NCBI GenBank assembly: GCA_003184365.1
Contig: NKYR01000101.1
Location: forward strand, 481 to 64,480
Source: Evernia prunastri
Taxonomy: Eukaryota > Ascomycota > Lecanoromycetes > Lecanorales > Parmeliaceae
DNA: 64,000 nucleotides
Direction of reading: 5' to 3'
The translations under genes were made by a program, and so were the position numbers. How positions within the stretch are numbered: position 1 is the first letter of the stretch; every line of letters begins with the position of its first letter. The notes beneath the pieces were generated by a model. It made no database searches and had not been told where the DNA came from. It was given only the letters and a program-made list of their open reading frames with translations. This document shows, in pieces, positions 1 through 12,106 of the stretch.

Positions 1-1600
1 CCCACAGCCATCTACCACAACCACAACATGCCTGATTCATATGCCGTGATTCAATTACGTATTCAAGAGGCCTTAGCCACTATTGTCCCTGGAATAAAGC
101 CTAAAATCACTCAATTGGCTGCTGAATACCATGTGCCCTACGATCAGCTCCTAAATCGCTACAATGGGATCCCACCCAAAGACAGCCACTCGTACGCCCT
201 TACAGATCATGAAGAACAGGCTCTTCATCAATATATACAACGGCTCGATGGATTGGGAATGTCTTGTCGTCGTCCAATGCTTACAAGAGCTGCAAACTCC
301 ATTCTCCGCGAGCGCCCTGGCCCACCCAGACGCGTGGGCAGTCATTGGCCTACACGATTCCTAAAGCGCAATCCTCAGTACAAAATACGCAAACAAAAGC
401 CTCTTGCATCCCAACGAAAGAATGCGCACAAGCCAGAGGCTATTCTAGACTGGTTCCAACGTTTTCAGAGGACTTGTCAAGAGTTTGGAGTACAAATTGA
501 GGATACCTACAATTTCGACGAGACAGGCTTTCGAATTGGGGTTGGAAAGAGTCAATGGGTCATTACAGAAGAAAGAACACTTCCACTCTATCAAACGGAC
601 GCCGACAATAGAGAGTATATCACTTCAATTGAGTGTGTCAGTGGTTCAGGCTATGCGCCTCCCCCGATGTTGATTCTGGCTGGAAAACAGCACCTTGGCA
701 ACTGGTTTCAAGAAAGCCTCAATCCCGATACTTTCTGGGCTGTTAGCGACTCTGGGTACGCAAATGATGATCTGTGTGAGGCCTGGATCAAGCATTTCGA
801 TCGTTTCACGAAGAACAGGCGTGTGGGGACATGGAGATTGCTTCTATTTGATGGCTATGGTAGTCATCTTACAAGAGAGGTACTCAGCTATATGGAAGAA
901 AATAACATTATTCCCTTTTGTCTACTCCCACACTCTACACACCTATGCCAGCCATTGGATGTGGGTGTTTTTCAGCCATTCAAGCATTGGCATACTGAAG
1001 CAATCGATACCGCAATGCGTCAGGCCAACGGTGACTACACAAAGATCGATTTTTTGGCCAATTTTCAAGCAATTCAGGATCAAGCTTTCACGAAAAGAAT
1101 CATCATATCTACATGGCAGAAAACAGGCCTTATTCCCTACGATCCCACTATTGTTTTGGATCGCTTGGCTAGGTTTCAGCGGAGAGACTCTCCAACAAGG
1201 CCTACAACTCCAGAGCAAGAGGGACCTGATCTTGAAGACTGGCTCACACAATACACTCATCGTCAAGTCACACAATATGGGAAGGAACTACGGGATATGT
1301 ATCCATCTGATCAGACACTTGACAGGTACATTCGTGGGGCAGAAGCGAAGATGCTTTCGGGTCTTCTCGCTGAGCGGGAATTAGATGCTGTCCAACAGGC
1401 TNAGGAACAAGAAGATCAAGTGGTTTAAAGCTACTGCAAGGAAGGCAAGGGAGTTGACTAAGCTCCGAGCAATCAAAAAGGCTCAAATGGATCATAGTAG
1501 TCCATAGTAATTATGTATGTGGGTGGGTAGGTAGAATAATTGAAAAAATCAGTATTGGGGTGGCATTAGCGTTGGGGTGGCCCATACAAAGTGTAGCGTG
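1..1600 (+). mobile_element. Fot1/pogo-like DNA transposon, 5' end outside window
   Basis: The block consists of a pogo-superfamily transposase gene plus about 100 nt of 3' flank. The flank contains a decamer, ttggggtggc, repeated within 30 nt (about 1555-1580), which looks like subterminal repeats. The 5' terminus lies beyond the window edge, so terminal inverted repeats cannot be paired and the right boundary is approximate. Pogo/Fot1 elements insert at TA dinucleotides; the target duplication cannot be confirmed here. Confidence 0.7.
28..1507 (+). CDS. Pogo/Fot1-type DDE transposase, frame interrupted by an N
   Basis: This encodes a cut-and-paste transposase. Residues 1-130 carry two helix-turn-helix regions (an early psq-like HTH, then a Tc5-type DNA-binding region around the WPTRFLKRNP motif). 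The DDE domain follows, with catalytic aspartates visible in YNFDETGF, LLFDGYGSH and CQPLDVGVF. The straight reading frame ends at 1428, but only after crossing an N at 1402. In another frame the sequence continues as a basic Lys/Arg-rich tail (KKIKWFKATARKARELTK) to a stop at 1505-1507, which is typical of the C-terminus of these transposases. The N therefore probably hides two or more unresolved bases, and the intact protein would be about 490 residues. No other break is seen, so the copy may be recent. The start at 28 gives the whole N-terminal HTH. Confidence 0.85.
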
Positions 1601-1894
1601 TATCCCATACGGTTATATATCACAAGTATGTATCGAAGTATCAAAGGACTTAGGTTTCAGCTGAGTGGAAGCTCTGAAGTAAATGTACTGTGACGCCAGT
1701 GGCTCCCCTGTCAAGCCACCTCATTCGTTGATCAAACGAGGTCAAAATTGAGTTTAGCGTCAGGTCCATTAGCGCCCGAATCTTTCTTTCGGCTCTCCTA
1801 CGGTCCTACCCTGCCTACCGTGCTACCTTGCTTTCTTCTCTACTATCACACCGAGGAGACACTCTTTTTCTCACGTGTGGTACTGACGTCTACT
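1508..1894. other. Transposon 3' flank and MFS gene upstream region
   Basis: No coding evidence. The left part is transposon 3' sequence; the right part is the presumed promoter and 5' leader of the transporter gene. The frame is open upstream of the chosen ATG, but that stretch shows no transporter features. Confidence 0.5.
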
Positions 1895-3780
1895 ATGCCA
1901 GATCCAAATGGCTTGGCTCCAACAGAACGCTCTCCCTTGCTCGGAAATCCTCCAGAGGAAAGGGAACGTCCCGCACCCGAGAGCCATGGCTCCGCTCAGA
2001 ACGGATCAACAAACGACGTTGAGTCGACCCAGCAGACAGAAGACACTGAAGATGCTGAGATCGTCCAAGGGAGGGATAAGGTCAAATCCCTCCTACCTAT
2101 CCTCTCCGTCGGCATATTTATGGCCTTCCTGGACCAGTCCATTGTCGCTGCCATCAATGGGGAAATTGGTAGTGACCTGCACGCGCTCAGAAATGTCTCC
2201 TGGATCGCTACTGCCTACTTCCTCACCATGACAGCGTCTCAACCTCTGTATGGTAAACTCAGTGATGTCTTCGGGCGTAAGCCATGTCTGTTGTTTGCCT
2301 ACACCATGTTTGGAATTGGAAGCCTTGGCTGCGGCGTTACCAAGAACATGGAAGGTTTGATTGCTGCCAGAGTAAGTCAAAGGAAGGGTTCTTATTAACG
2401 CAGTGGCGCTGAATGTATTAGGCAATTCAAGGAATTGGAGGCGGCGGCATGTTGATCATTGTCACCGTTCTACTCTCTGACTTCATCCCGCTAAGAGAAC
2501 GAGGGACATATCAAGGCTATCTCAATCTTATGGGAGCGGTCGGTTCAACCTCGGGCGGCCCTATTGGTGTGCTACTGATCCATATTCGTTCCGTTGAGAC
2601 CATATGCTAACATCTAGATCAAAGGAGGGCTTTTTGTACAAAGCATTGGCTGGAGATGGTAAGCAGCATTTTCCTCGCACGGAGGTATCCTGCTCACGCG
2701 ATAATAGGGCGTTTCTTATCCAGGTGTTTCTGTGTCTGATTGCCATCGCCTCTGTTGGCCTCTTGCTTCGTCTTCCGAAACGGCAATCAGAGACCCCATG
2801 GAGAAAACAGCTCCCTCGCATCGATATCCTCGGTGCATTTCTCCTAGTTTTGATCATATTTGGCATACTATTCGGCCTTGATCGAGGCAGCAATGTTTCG
2901 TGGCATAGTCCACTAACCATAGGATCCCTATGCGCCACGGTTCCTTTATCAATCGCATTTCTGGGAGTTGAAACGCGTTTCGCCGTCGAGCCATTCACAC
3001 CTGGTCATATCATCTTTGACAAAGCCCTCTTTGCATGCTATGTCCATAACTTCTTCCTATATGCAGCTTTCACCGCACTGATATTCTATTTGCCCCTGTT
3101 CTTCCAGGTCATTCTGGAAATGACGCCCGCGCAAGCCGGGGCGAGCCTTATCCCTGCAGCAGTCTCCGCCGTTGTTGGAACGCTCCTCGGTGGAATCGTC
3201 TTGAAGAGAACAGGAAAATTTTATTGGCTCGCCGTACTCGCTGCGATAGCTGCGACACTTGGATCTGTACCTTTCGCCATAGCGCCCTCGCTCGATGTTG
3301 GCTCCCTTGCAAGCATCTACATTGCATCTATGATCAGTTTCGTGCCACAAGGCGTAACCTTGACAGCTTCTCTCATTGCAATTAGTACGTCTTTGCACCC
3401 ACTTTAGCCATAACTGAGCCACTGCTAACGGTTCCCAAGTATCTAATGTCTCAGCGGCAGATCAAGCTGTAGCTACAGCATGCTCCTTTCTCTTCCGATC
3501 TCTGGGCGCAGCCGTCGGTGTCTCCGTGGTCGGCACGCTCATCCAAAGTGTCTTACGGATGAAGCTTCGCACCTCTCTTGAACCTCACGAGGCTGATCAG
3601 ATAATAAGAAATATCGCGCAAGGTCTCGGGTTCATTAAAGATCTTCCTCCTTCGACTCGCGCAATCGTCCAGGACTGCTATGGGGCCGGCATCCAGGCTG
3701 GTTTCGCGACGTGCGTAGCTTTACTAGCGGTAGCCGCCTTGGGCGTCTTCTGGTGGCGAGACAAAAAGCTTTCTAAGTGA
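1895..3780 (+). CDS. MFS transporter, DHA2/Vba-type (14 helices)
   Basis: Membrane proton antiporter of the major facilitator superfamily, most like fungal vacuolar basic-amino-acid or multidrug (DHA2) carriers; the substrate is not readable from sequence. The model has five exons: 1895-2371, 2422-2568, 2618-2658, 2708-3384 and 3440-3780, giving 560 aa. Introns are 49-55 nt. The start ATG opens a hydrophilic N-terminus with SPLLGN, an acidic/dileucine-like stretch common in vacuolar carriers. Family signatures: helix 1 with FLDQSIVAAI, loop 2-3 YGKLSDVFGRKP, the motif-C-like IQGIGGGG in helix 5, then GWRWAFLIQVF at the exon 3/4 junction, and ADQAVATACSFLFRSLG near the C-terminus. The third exon is only 41 nt, but the frame and the conserved GWRW-F motif fix its limits. 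No neighbour suggests a pathway. Confidence 0.88.
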
Positions 3781-4394
3781 GCTGGCCTTTATCTCGTCAG
3801 CATGTCTCCGCAATGTAGGAGAAATCGAGAGAATTTTCGAGGATAAAGGCCGTGGATTAAGCGGTTGTAGTCTTGAAGAGCCCGAAGCGGAGCGGCGCCG
3901 CACCGTACCGCTTTGTGTTCCGTAACGGGCGCCACCATTCCACGCATCTTGGGCGTGCACCTACCCTGAGATCACATGAACCAGGCTGCCCTCAGTGTAG
4001 CGACCTACATGTTACCATTCGGAAACTAAGCCCCCCGATGGCAGTGTCATTGCGCCTCATCCAGTAAGATTTGTGGAGTACGATCAGAGCCCTGGACAAT
4101 GTTAATTGGTACATGGCGGGGGCTTATGATACAAGCATGTGTGTGGATATTGATCGTTTGAAGTGGTGGTTGTCGGGTTTCAAGATATCACCAGCCTTGA
4201 GCAGGATTGCATAAGGTAGTGATTGGACAATTCAGTAGCCCGGTTACTGTATGTACCTAGCTCGTGCCTCGATAGCCTTGGGACGTAATCGAAGGCTTCA
4301 ATCTGATGTGTCTCTTAAGTTTAAATGACTCCATAGTCATTACAGCCTGCCATTGACGCCAACGTTGCCCAATGTTAGCGCTACATAAAATTCT

Positions 4395-4570
4395 GGACTC
4401 TGGCCCTTGCACTGATCTTGCATCATGTCGCTCAACGCCACCAACTTCCCCTTAGAGAATTGTCATTCAAACATCCAGCCCTTTTACTCAATCAACGGAT
4501 CTTGTGTTATGCAGAAGGGCTCGCTCGGATGGTTCATTGGATCGTGTTCATGAAGTATGTTGGAAATAGG
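4395..4570 (-). repeat. Degraded copy of a dispersed coding fragment (partner at 14.7 kb)
   Basis: Read on the minus strand this stretch gives an interrupted peptide (NILHEHDP..., KGWMFE..., KGKLVALS) with internal stops. It parallels the open minus-strand peptide at 14.70-14.90 kb (RILHDTTQ, ERAFQVRLLTER, KDKLVVLQ). Nucleotide similarity is also visible, for example the shared tcatgaagta and cattcaaacatccagccc-like stretches. It is an old paralogous fragment; the parent gene is not recognised. Confidence 0.5.
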
Positions 4571-5075
4571 GGCGATCTAGGTATACATCAATATGTCTCC
4601 GCTAGGCTAGCAAGAAGCGGTTATAGATTGGAATATATATAAGTATTTAGTTCTCTTTTTCTCATGAATTTTCCACGGCGCTTAGATTGTTGGATGGTTC
4701 TTTGGATCGTCCTGGCGATGTTACTTGGATGGGGGGAAGCAAGGGGGCAGCCGCTGTGGAGTGGGTTCCGATCCCGATTTCCACGGCTTGGATGGAGTTT
4801 TCGGATATCGGGATCCATACTCTGGGAAGATATGCTGGTGGTGGGTGCGTGGCAGAGGGGTATCGGGGGGTGGAGTACTCTTGAGGGTGGTTTCTTTGTT
4901 GCAGACTTGCGAAAGAGGGATTCGGATTCTAAGGGATGGATTCTACGGGGTGGATAGCTGTGATTGGGCGGTCGAGTTGGCCTTTCGGGACACAGGACAC
5001 AGGACAAAGGAGGGGTTGGTACACGCGTGTGTACTTCATGGATATCGCAGCCCTGGAGAAATAGCTCCCTATACA

Positions 5076-5092
5076 CCCCCCCCCCCCCCCCC
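5076..5092. repeat. Poly-C homopolymer (17 C)
   Basis: Uninterrupted run of 17 C in otherwise unique intergenic DNA. Length may be unreliable because of sequencing of homopolymers. Confidence 0.9.
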
Positions 5093-5264
5093 AACACACT
5101 TAAAAAACGATCTAAAACCAGATCAGAAGTCAAACCGATTCGCAAGCAATGAAAGGGTTTTCGAGTTCTCTATGACTTTCTATTCCCCCTGTCTCCCTCT
5201 GGGGCTCCACGAGCGATCCAAATAACGTTCCTCTCCTGGGCGATTTGGGCGGGACCGCGTCGTC

Positions 5265-8200
5265 TCATTCCCTGGGTTCGTTCGCCTCTGGCCAGACGAA
5301 CGCTTGCTCTCCGAAATTCACCGCGACTTCGCACGCCCTTCCTCTGTGACCGACGACAGGGTACAGCTTCCTGTATACCATCCTGCGCGATTGGCAGCTG
5401 CCTGTTACGTTTTTTCTTGGATCAGCAGCGTCTTTTCTCAATTCGAAATGGCAATATTGATGGGGCGAGGACAACGTACCGACGACCCGCCCGTTCAGAG
5501 TGAAAAACTACTTTGCTGTCGCGTAGTCGATCCCGCAGCCGATCGTGTCTCCTGCTCCGAAGTTGAATCCTGTGCTGCACCTCGCATCCGAACCGTTTTC
5601 TTCGAAGATGCCGCAGTCGTCGCTGTGGTAGCCTACCGACCATACGTTCCACCCCGGGTGCGCATGTGTTAGGTCGCAGAACTCGCCGCAGAAGCCGAGA
5701 GTCACGGTCGGGGGAGCCAGATCTAATGCAGCTGCGTGCTCTGCTATGCGGGCTATTGAGATCTCGAAATATGCCGTCGCCTGGATTCGTGGAGGGAAGG
5801 GGAAGTCTGCCCGGACGCATGTGGGCGACTGGTCGTCGGTCCGGTCATTTGCTAGCATTTTTTCCCGTCAGCCGAAGTATACGAGATGTTTGGGACGAAG
5901 AAGACAAGAAGGACTGCTATTACTCACATGTGAACGAAACCTGGAGCCTGTTTGGCGCGATCTCCAAGAGAGCTGCAGTATCTATGTCGGGTGGTAGCCA
6001 CATGGGTACAGGGACCAGTCCTGTGGGTGTCCTTGTCCGTTTCAGCGGCACTCCATCCTGCAGTTGCACGGACATCCTCCTCGCGGACTGATGGACGAAA
6101 TGGTCGAGGCTCCAGCCGTCGGGTCCGTCATCGCCGAAGCCGACTCTCTGAGCGGCGCGAGTTTCTTCCAGAACTCCGGCCCGTCTAGCTCTATGGCGAT
6201 GCGTAGCTCCGGGAATCCGAGGGTCGGTGCGGCGGAGGAGACATCTTCGGGTATTCGCTCCAGACAGGCGTCCATGAAGGCCGATTTGGTTTTCCGCCGG
6301 GATAGGATGCCGAGCTCGAAGGCGGATTTCCGGTCAGCCTGGCGTCGCTTGAAAGGGCCGGCTCCGAGCTTAAGGAGACCGATGGCTAGCCGTTCGTCTT
6401 CACTTTTTCCCGTCCGGTTGCGGAGGCAGGTTTCGAGTCCCGTGAAGCCGTCGTTGGATACTTCGTCCAGCAGCCTGTTCTCTTTCTTCACCAGGACGTT
6501 GAGGGACTTTTGGCAACCTTGTTCAATGGCAGTCCAGTATGCAGCAGCCATGGCTTCGTAATTCCAGATCGCACCAGAGGCTGAAGGTCTCTCTATGCCG
6601 AGCAGCACCTCCAAGGTTTTGTGCAGGTCCTTGCCAGCAGCAAGACTGAGGCATGATAGACCGTCTCCTGTCTTGATCATAAAGTCGGCTCCATTGTTGA
6701 GCATCCACTGGACCAGATCGGCATCGCAGGCGGTTATTGCCAGATGCAAGGCCGTATTGCCGTCGCCGCTAAACTGGTTGGGATTGGCATCCTTCTCGAT
6801 AAGTAGCTTGGCAACGGCTGATTGAGACCAAGATGTGGCGAGGTGAAGAGGTGTCCACGCCTTGTCGTTTTGTACATTTATATTTGCACCATGCTCGATC
6901 AGCATTCTGGTGATTTCCAGATTGTCCGCGGCGGCGTGAAGCGGGGACCAAGCTTTATTATGGACCTGCTGGACGTCGGCATTCTGGTTGAGAAATTTCT
7001 GGACGGCTTGAACATGCCCGGAATAGGCAGCCAAGTAAAGGGGGGTCCGCCCCTGCTCGTCTCGTATGTTGACTCTCACCTTCGCTTCAAGCAAAATGGC
7101 TACCGCATCGATGTCATCGCACAGTATGGCCTTGAATAGAGGTGTCTGATCATTCTTATCAGCCATGTTGACCTCGGCGTCTTGCTCAATGAGTTTTGAC
7201 ATGTTTTGCACGCGCCCTGCTTGTGCTGCGTTATGTAGAGGGGTTCTCTTCAGGCTGTCTTGAAGGTTTACATCTGCCCCAGAGTCAAGAAGCAGGGCAA
7301 GAGCCTGCGGCGACTCCATTCGGGCTGCTATGTGGATCAATGAGCTGCCATACTTGTCTACCTTGTTCACCGATTTCGACGATATGTTTAACAGAAAATC
7401 AAGCACGTCAAATGCAGCGAAATCCACAGCCCACTTCAGCGCAGGATACATTTGGTCTTCAGAATCTCGTAGGCCGGGCTGGTCTGTGCAGAGTGCTTTG
7501 ACCATTGTGAGATCCTTCAGACTTATAGCATAGCATAGCAGCGATCTCCCTTCGTCATCTCGAGCATTGATATCCGTGACCTTTCTCAGCAGGTTGACTG
7601 ATTGTAGACACTTCTCACGTGTCGCCATGTGCAGCGGAGTATGACCGAACACGTCTGTAGCGGTCGGGTCCGCGTGGGCTTTCAAAAGGGCTTCGACAGC
7701 CTTGGGGTTCTTCACGGCTAGATGAAGTGCGGTTTCTTTGTCACGGGAACAGGCATTGACGTCTGCACGGTGTCCTTTTAGGAACAATTTGATGACACGA
7801 CCCATCCCGCCTTGGCGGCGCTGTGGAGTGGCGTTCTTCTTTCAATGTCTAGAGCGCTGACGTTCGCCTGGTGGCGGAGAAGCGTTTGCGCTACATTGTA
7901 TCTGCCATTCTCCGCCGCATGGTGCAAAGGCGTTTTCCGAGCGCCGTCTTCGATGTTGACGTCTGCTTTGTACCGCAGCAGGGTACGCACTACCTTGTTA
8001 TGGCCCATCGATGCAGCAGCCGAAAGAGGTCTCGACTCGGAGCGTGGATCGTCATCTGGAGAAGCGAGCTCATTGCACAGAAGATACTCGACCACCAGTA
8101 GTTGCCCTGCCCTAGATGCTTCTACGAGCAATCCGTCGCCCTTCAATTTCGGAGAGTGCGAAACTAAGAGCTTCATCGTGGCCAAGTGCCCATTTGTAGC

Positions 8201-11200
8201 AGCTAGCTCCGCTGCCCTTTGGTACCTCTCATCCTCCTTGTTCGTGCTGATTTCACACTTGAGGAGGATCTTCACGGTTTCCGCGTGTCCGTTTTCAGCA
8301 GCGTGATGAAGAGGCGTCTTCCCTTGGTCGTCTTGGGCTTCGATCGCCGCAACCAGACCACCAGATCTATTTAAAGCACTCACGAGGGTGGATACCGTCT
8401 GGACACTACCGGAACTTGCGGCGATATGCAACGGCTTGTACTCATCATCGCCACGAAAATGCGCTGCGTCGCGAGCCGCAAAGCTTTCAACGACTTCGGG
8501 ACAGCTCAGGACGGCATAGTCCAGAGCAGTCTTGCCAGCGCTATCTCGGATGGCGAGATCTGCGCCGGATTCAAGCACAAGTTTCGCGGCTTCGAAGTTC
8601 CCCAATCGAGACGCGATGATCAACGGTGTCTGGGATTTGCTGTCTTTGACGTCAGTCATGTTTGGAACATCCTTGCTTCTTATACGGGGATCAGAGTCGT
8701 CCATGCCAAGGAGAAAGCGAATCATTTTTGTGCTTCCGCCAACAGCCGCCAAGTGTAGTGGAGTCCGACCGTCCTGGTCGGTCTGTGCCGGTTTGTCTAG
8801 TAGATGGAGTAGCGTCTGAGAAGTCTTCAAGCAGCCTGCTCGTGCAGCCTTGTGAAGCGGTAAGTACTTGGCTGCCTGTTCCCGGTTCGAGTCCAGCCAT
8901 TCTTTAACTGCGCTTTCATCGTCGTTGCAGATGGCGCAGTCCAAATAGTATCGAGATCTAGAGTCCAAAAAAGCGACAGCTCGTTCCGAATAACCCCGTC
9001 GAACATCAATCATCTTGGGCTTTCGAGCAGAATCGGAAGTGCCCAAGATCTCAGGAATGACTGAGGCAAGACCGACATAGCTAGCCATATGAACCGCCAG
9101 CTGTTCAGTATCCGCAGCCTTACTCAGTGGTTCGATATTGGCCCTATCCGCAACCGAACCGTATTTTTCAGGCATTTTTGGCTCAGTTTGTGAAACACCC
9201 ATCAACTTCTCGAGCGATATGGCAGACTGGGAATTACAGAGCAGGTATAGCTGGAACCACCTTTTTCCGAGTTGCGGGATCATCAAGAACTGGACCACCG
9301 TGCGTTTCAGGATTTCATCGGGCTCTTCCACGAGGAGGAAGTGTGTAGGCCAGAACCGGCAAGCATAGTCCAAAAATTCCATGGCCGGATCTCGAGGGTC
9401 TGGCGTCTGATGCTTCCACGATACATGGGATAGGCATTTCTTCCATGTTTCTTGCTTATTGTCCATGAGAATCAACGTGATGTAATGGAGGCAGAGGCTT
9501 GCGAGGCCCGAATGGTCCTGCAGGTCAAGAAGTTTCCGTGTGTTGTCCCTGGACAGAACTTCCCTCGCCACTCCACTGACTATGCGCGCATATCGGTTTT
9601 CTACTGCCACAACAAAACCTAAATGGCTTCGAAGGTCTCGTTCCATGTCAATTGATATCCTGGGTCTGAATTTCGCCACGCTAGAATCACTCAGATTGAC
9701 AGCAACGATCGCACGAAGTTCCTCGATCTGGAGCGGCCGCATCGACCACAAGATCCATGAGACTGCTGACGAAGCCCAGGAGAGAGTTCTGGGCGGCTTG
9801 GTCCGCAGCGCCATTATCTCTAGCTCATACAGCCTCTCTTCTGTTTGCGGACTCGCCTCGATCTTGCTTACTATTGCATCCAGAGTGTGTAGGGTGAAAG
9901 ACTGAAAAAGTAGTACTAGGTATGTGTTGATTGCTGTGAAGGAACCCTGAAATCTCTCGGCTGCGGATATTATCTTCTTCCTAACACTATAGCTGAGCCC
10001 TTTTCCCAATGTGACCGAGCCGTAGACCTGATCAAGCAGGTTGTTTGTCTTCACTCGGATGATATCCTTTTTGTATCTGTCTTATTCCTTCTCTAAATTG
10101 AGCTCATGCCGCGGCAAAGGTGTGAGATAATGGATGAGCCGACGACTACTGGCGAGGAAAGTTAAAGTTGAGCCGCAAAAAGTCTTCCCAAGTGAGCCCA
10201 ACCTAGACCACCACGACCGTATCTCATGGGGCCAACCCTCGAAGTCGTAGATGACGATCAGGAAGTGTACGGCCCGAGAGTGGTTCATTATCGCTGCCAA
10301 TGGCGTCCAGAGACTTTCTGTTGTCCACGTCTCCTGGCCCAAAATCTCAGCCATCAAGTTCTGGACTGGGAGAAACAGTGATGGCCGTTGTGAGATGATC
10401 TGATGAAGGAAGGACACATATACACCATACAGGGTCGGCGGAGGTTCCCCAGAGAAGTTCAAGATATTTTCGATCACAACTACTGGCGATCTTTGCATTA
10501 TCACCAAGGATATGAGTTTCACAAGGGCCGATTTGCCATGTTCTGGGGGGCCGGTGACTTGAATAGAGCCTCCCGAAAGGACTTCGCTCCAGTCTATTTT
10601 GCTGAGAAGCGAATGGTAGATTTCTTTGAGTTCACGGAAGTCATCTGGCGAGTCCAGGAGTCTGTTCTCGTAAAGTATCCAGCGGGATGGAGAGAGCGAT
10701 TGAAGAACCTCAAGATAGCTGTCATCCATGGCCACCGGCATTGCTACATTGACATCCTCGGATACACCTGTTGCAACATTGGCGACGGCCCCAAGCGGGT
10801 GGTCTATGGCGAAGAGATTGCTTACCTTGATTCGAAAGATGTGCCGGAATAAAGTGGGTTCTGAGTGATTCTAGCTTATCGAGATCATCCGGAGCACAGA
10901 ACATAAGGCTGTTGAGGTCTTCATCCTGCCATGAGACTACTTCCTCGAAGCTGTTGTTGAATATTCCTAGTCTACTAATTATCTGCAGACGTTAGATTCT
11001 TCGAAGTAGCCTCAGCGACATAGACAGATTGTTGTCACATACTGGTCCACTCTTTCCAAGACCCCGGCCTTCGATGAAGTTCGTGGTGGCATACTTGGCC
11101 GCGAATCTATGAAAGACATGCGAGAGCCGAGAAACTGAATCCACGAACCCTGAGGGAACATGAGACGGCCAACTACGCTCGGTTGTCTTCATATAATGGA

Positions 11201-12106
11201 TCATGTCCCGCAATATCGCCTCCCAGGCAAACCGATTGTCAGGGCGATGAGGCGTTGCGAAGAACACCTAAAAACAAAATAAGATTTTGCAGACAGAGAC
11301 TGAAGTGGGTCGACAGACCAGGCTAAAGATGTTCAGCGCAACATCGTAGTACTCAGGAGTCGTGTTGGCGATAATGACAGCCTTGAAGTGTCAGGAAGCC
11401 AGTTGCACAACCGCGTTGAAGGATGTTTAAATACCTGTTTAACTATGATGCCGCCAAATCCGTATCCAGCAAGCAGAACCTTGTTCCGGTTTCCAGTCTT
11501 GTCGATTGGGGTGTTCTCATGAATAGACTCGAGAAGAGCCAGTGCCTCCTCCTCGATCGAGGCCGGATGGAGTTGATAGGTTGCGGCACTGGCGATAGGT
11601 TCTGAATCCCCAATAGTGCCCTCCTTGTCTGAATCGAATTTCCTTACCGCCTCGGCAGCATTAGGCCTCAATGTGTTCCCTTCACTGATGTCAACATCTG
11701 GGCCATTGGAAATCTCCCGTTTGTCTGCCTCGTCCGCAGTGCGCAATTTGGCTGCCTCGCGAGCGGCTGACGACATTCTTTTACTCGCAGATCCTCGACC
11801 CGCTTGTTCTTCGATTGGCCCGTCTTCATCTTCGGGATACAGGTGTAGTGGATGCCGAGTTGCATGGCCATCAAAGACATGATGCGTAATGACACGGGCC
11901 TCTGGGACAAGGTCCACTATTAGACCAGGGACCGGGACACAAGGGTTCTCCGTCTCGGAATGTCTAGCAGTACCAGGGAAGGCCACTAGATATATGCTAT
12001 TCCATCGGAGTCAGCCTTTCTTGCGACTCTCTATGAAATTAGATTGTGAGCACCTGCATCTCCATTGCTCGTTGCATTCATCACCTATATCGCTTTCAGC
12101 TACCAT
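5265..12106 (-). pseudogene. NLR-type gene: alpha/beta-hydrolase, NACHT, ankyrin, SPRY, with four lesions
   Basis: Fungal NLR-like protein of about 2,136 residues, a class linked to non-self recognition and heterokaryon incompatibility. Exons: 12106-12054, 11996-11435, 11381-11319, 11267-11043, 10982-10826, 10767-5928, 5851-5480, 5401-5265. Order of parts: alpha/beta-hydrolase-like domain (SIYLVAFPGTA; GYGFGGIIVKQ; VFFATPHR) in residues 18-300; the conserved linker GIFNNSFEEVVSW; NACHT with Walker A GPPEHGKSA near residue 425 and a Walker B-like FLIVIYDFEGW; about 22 ankyrin repeats; and a C-terminal SPRY domain (DGWSLDHF, HPGWNVWSVGYHSDD, GDTIGCGIDYATAK, LYPVVGHRG, VNFGEQAFVW). Lesions seen: an in-frame TAA at 10084-10082 just after the NACHT core, a one-base frameshift near 7800 inside an ankyrin repeat, a second one-base frameshift near 6150 before SPRY, and an in-frame TAG near 5508 inside SPRY. 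Both frameshifts behave as a missing base. The hydrolase nucleophile Ser is replaced by Gly. It could be a true pseudogene or partly an assembly-error artefact. Confidence 0.85.

Larger units (their letters stand above)
3781..5264. other. Gene-poor intergenic region
   Basis: No convincing gene. Short reading frames overlap on both strands without family features. One on the plus strand (4664-4957) begins with a hydrophobic, signal-like stretch but has no supporting context. The region contains a degraded gene fragment near 4.4-4.56 kb and a poly-C tract. Confidence 0.5.

Noticed and set aside
4664..4957. Plus-strand frame with signal-like N-terminus
   Set aside because: Only the hydrophobic start is suggestive; the remainder is repetitive and competes with frames on both strands.
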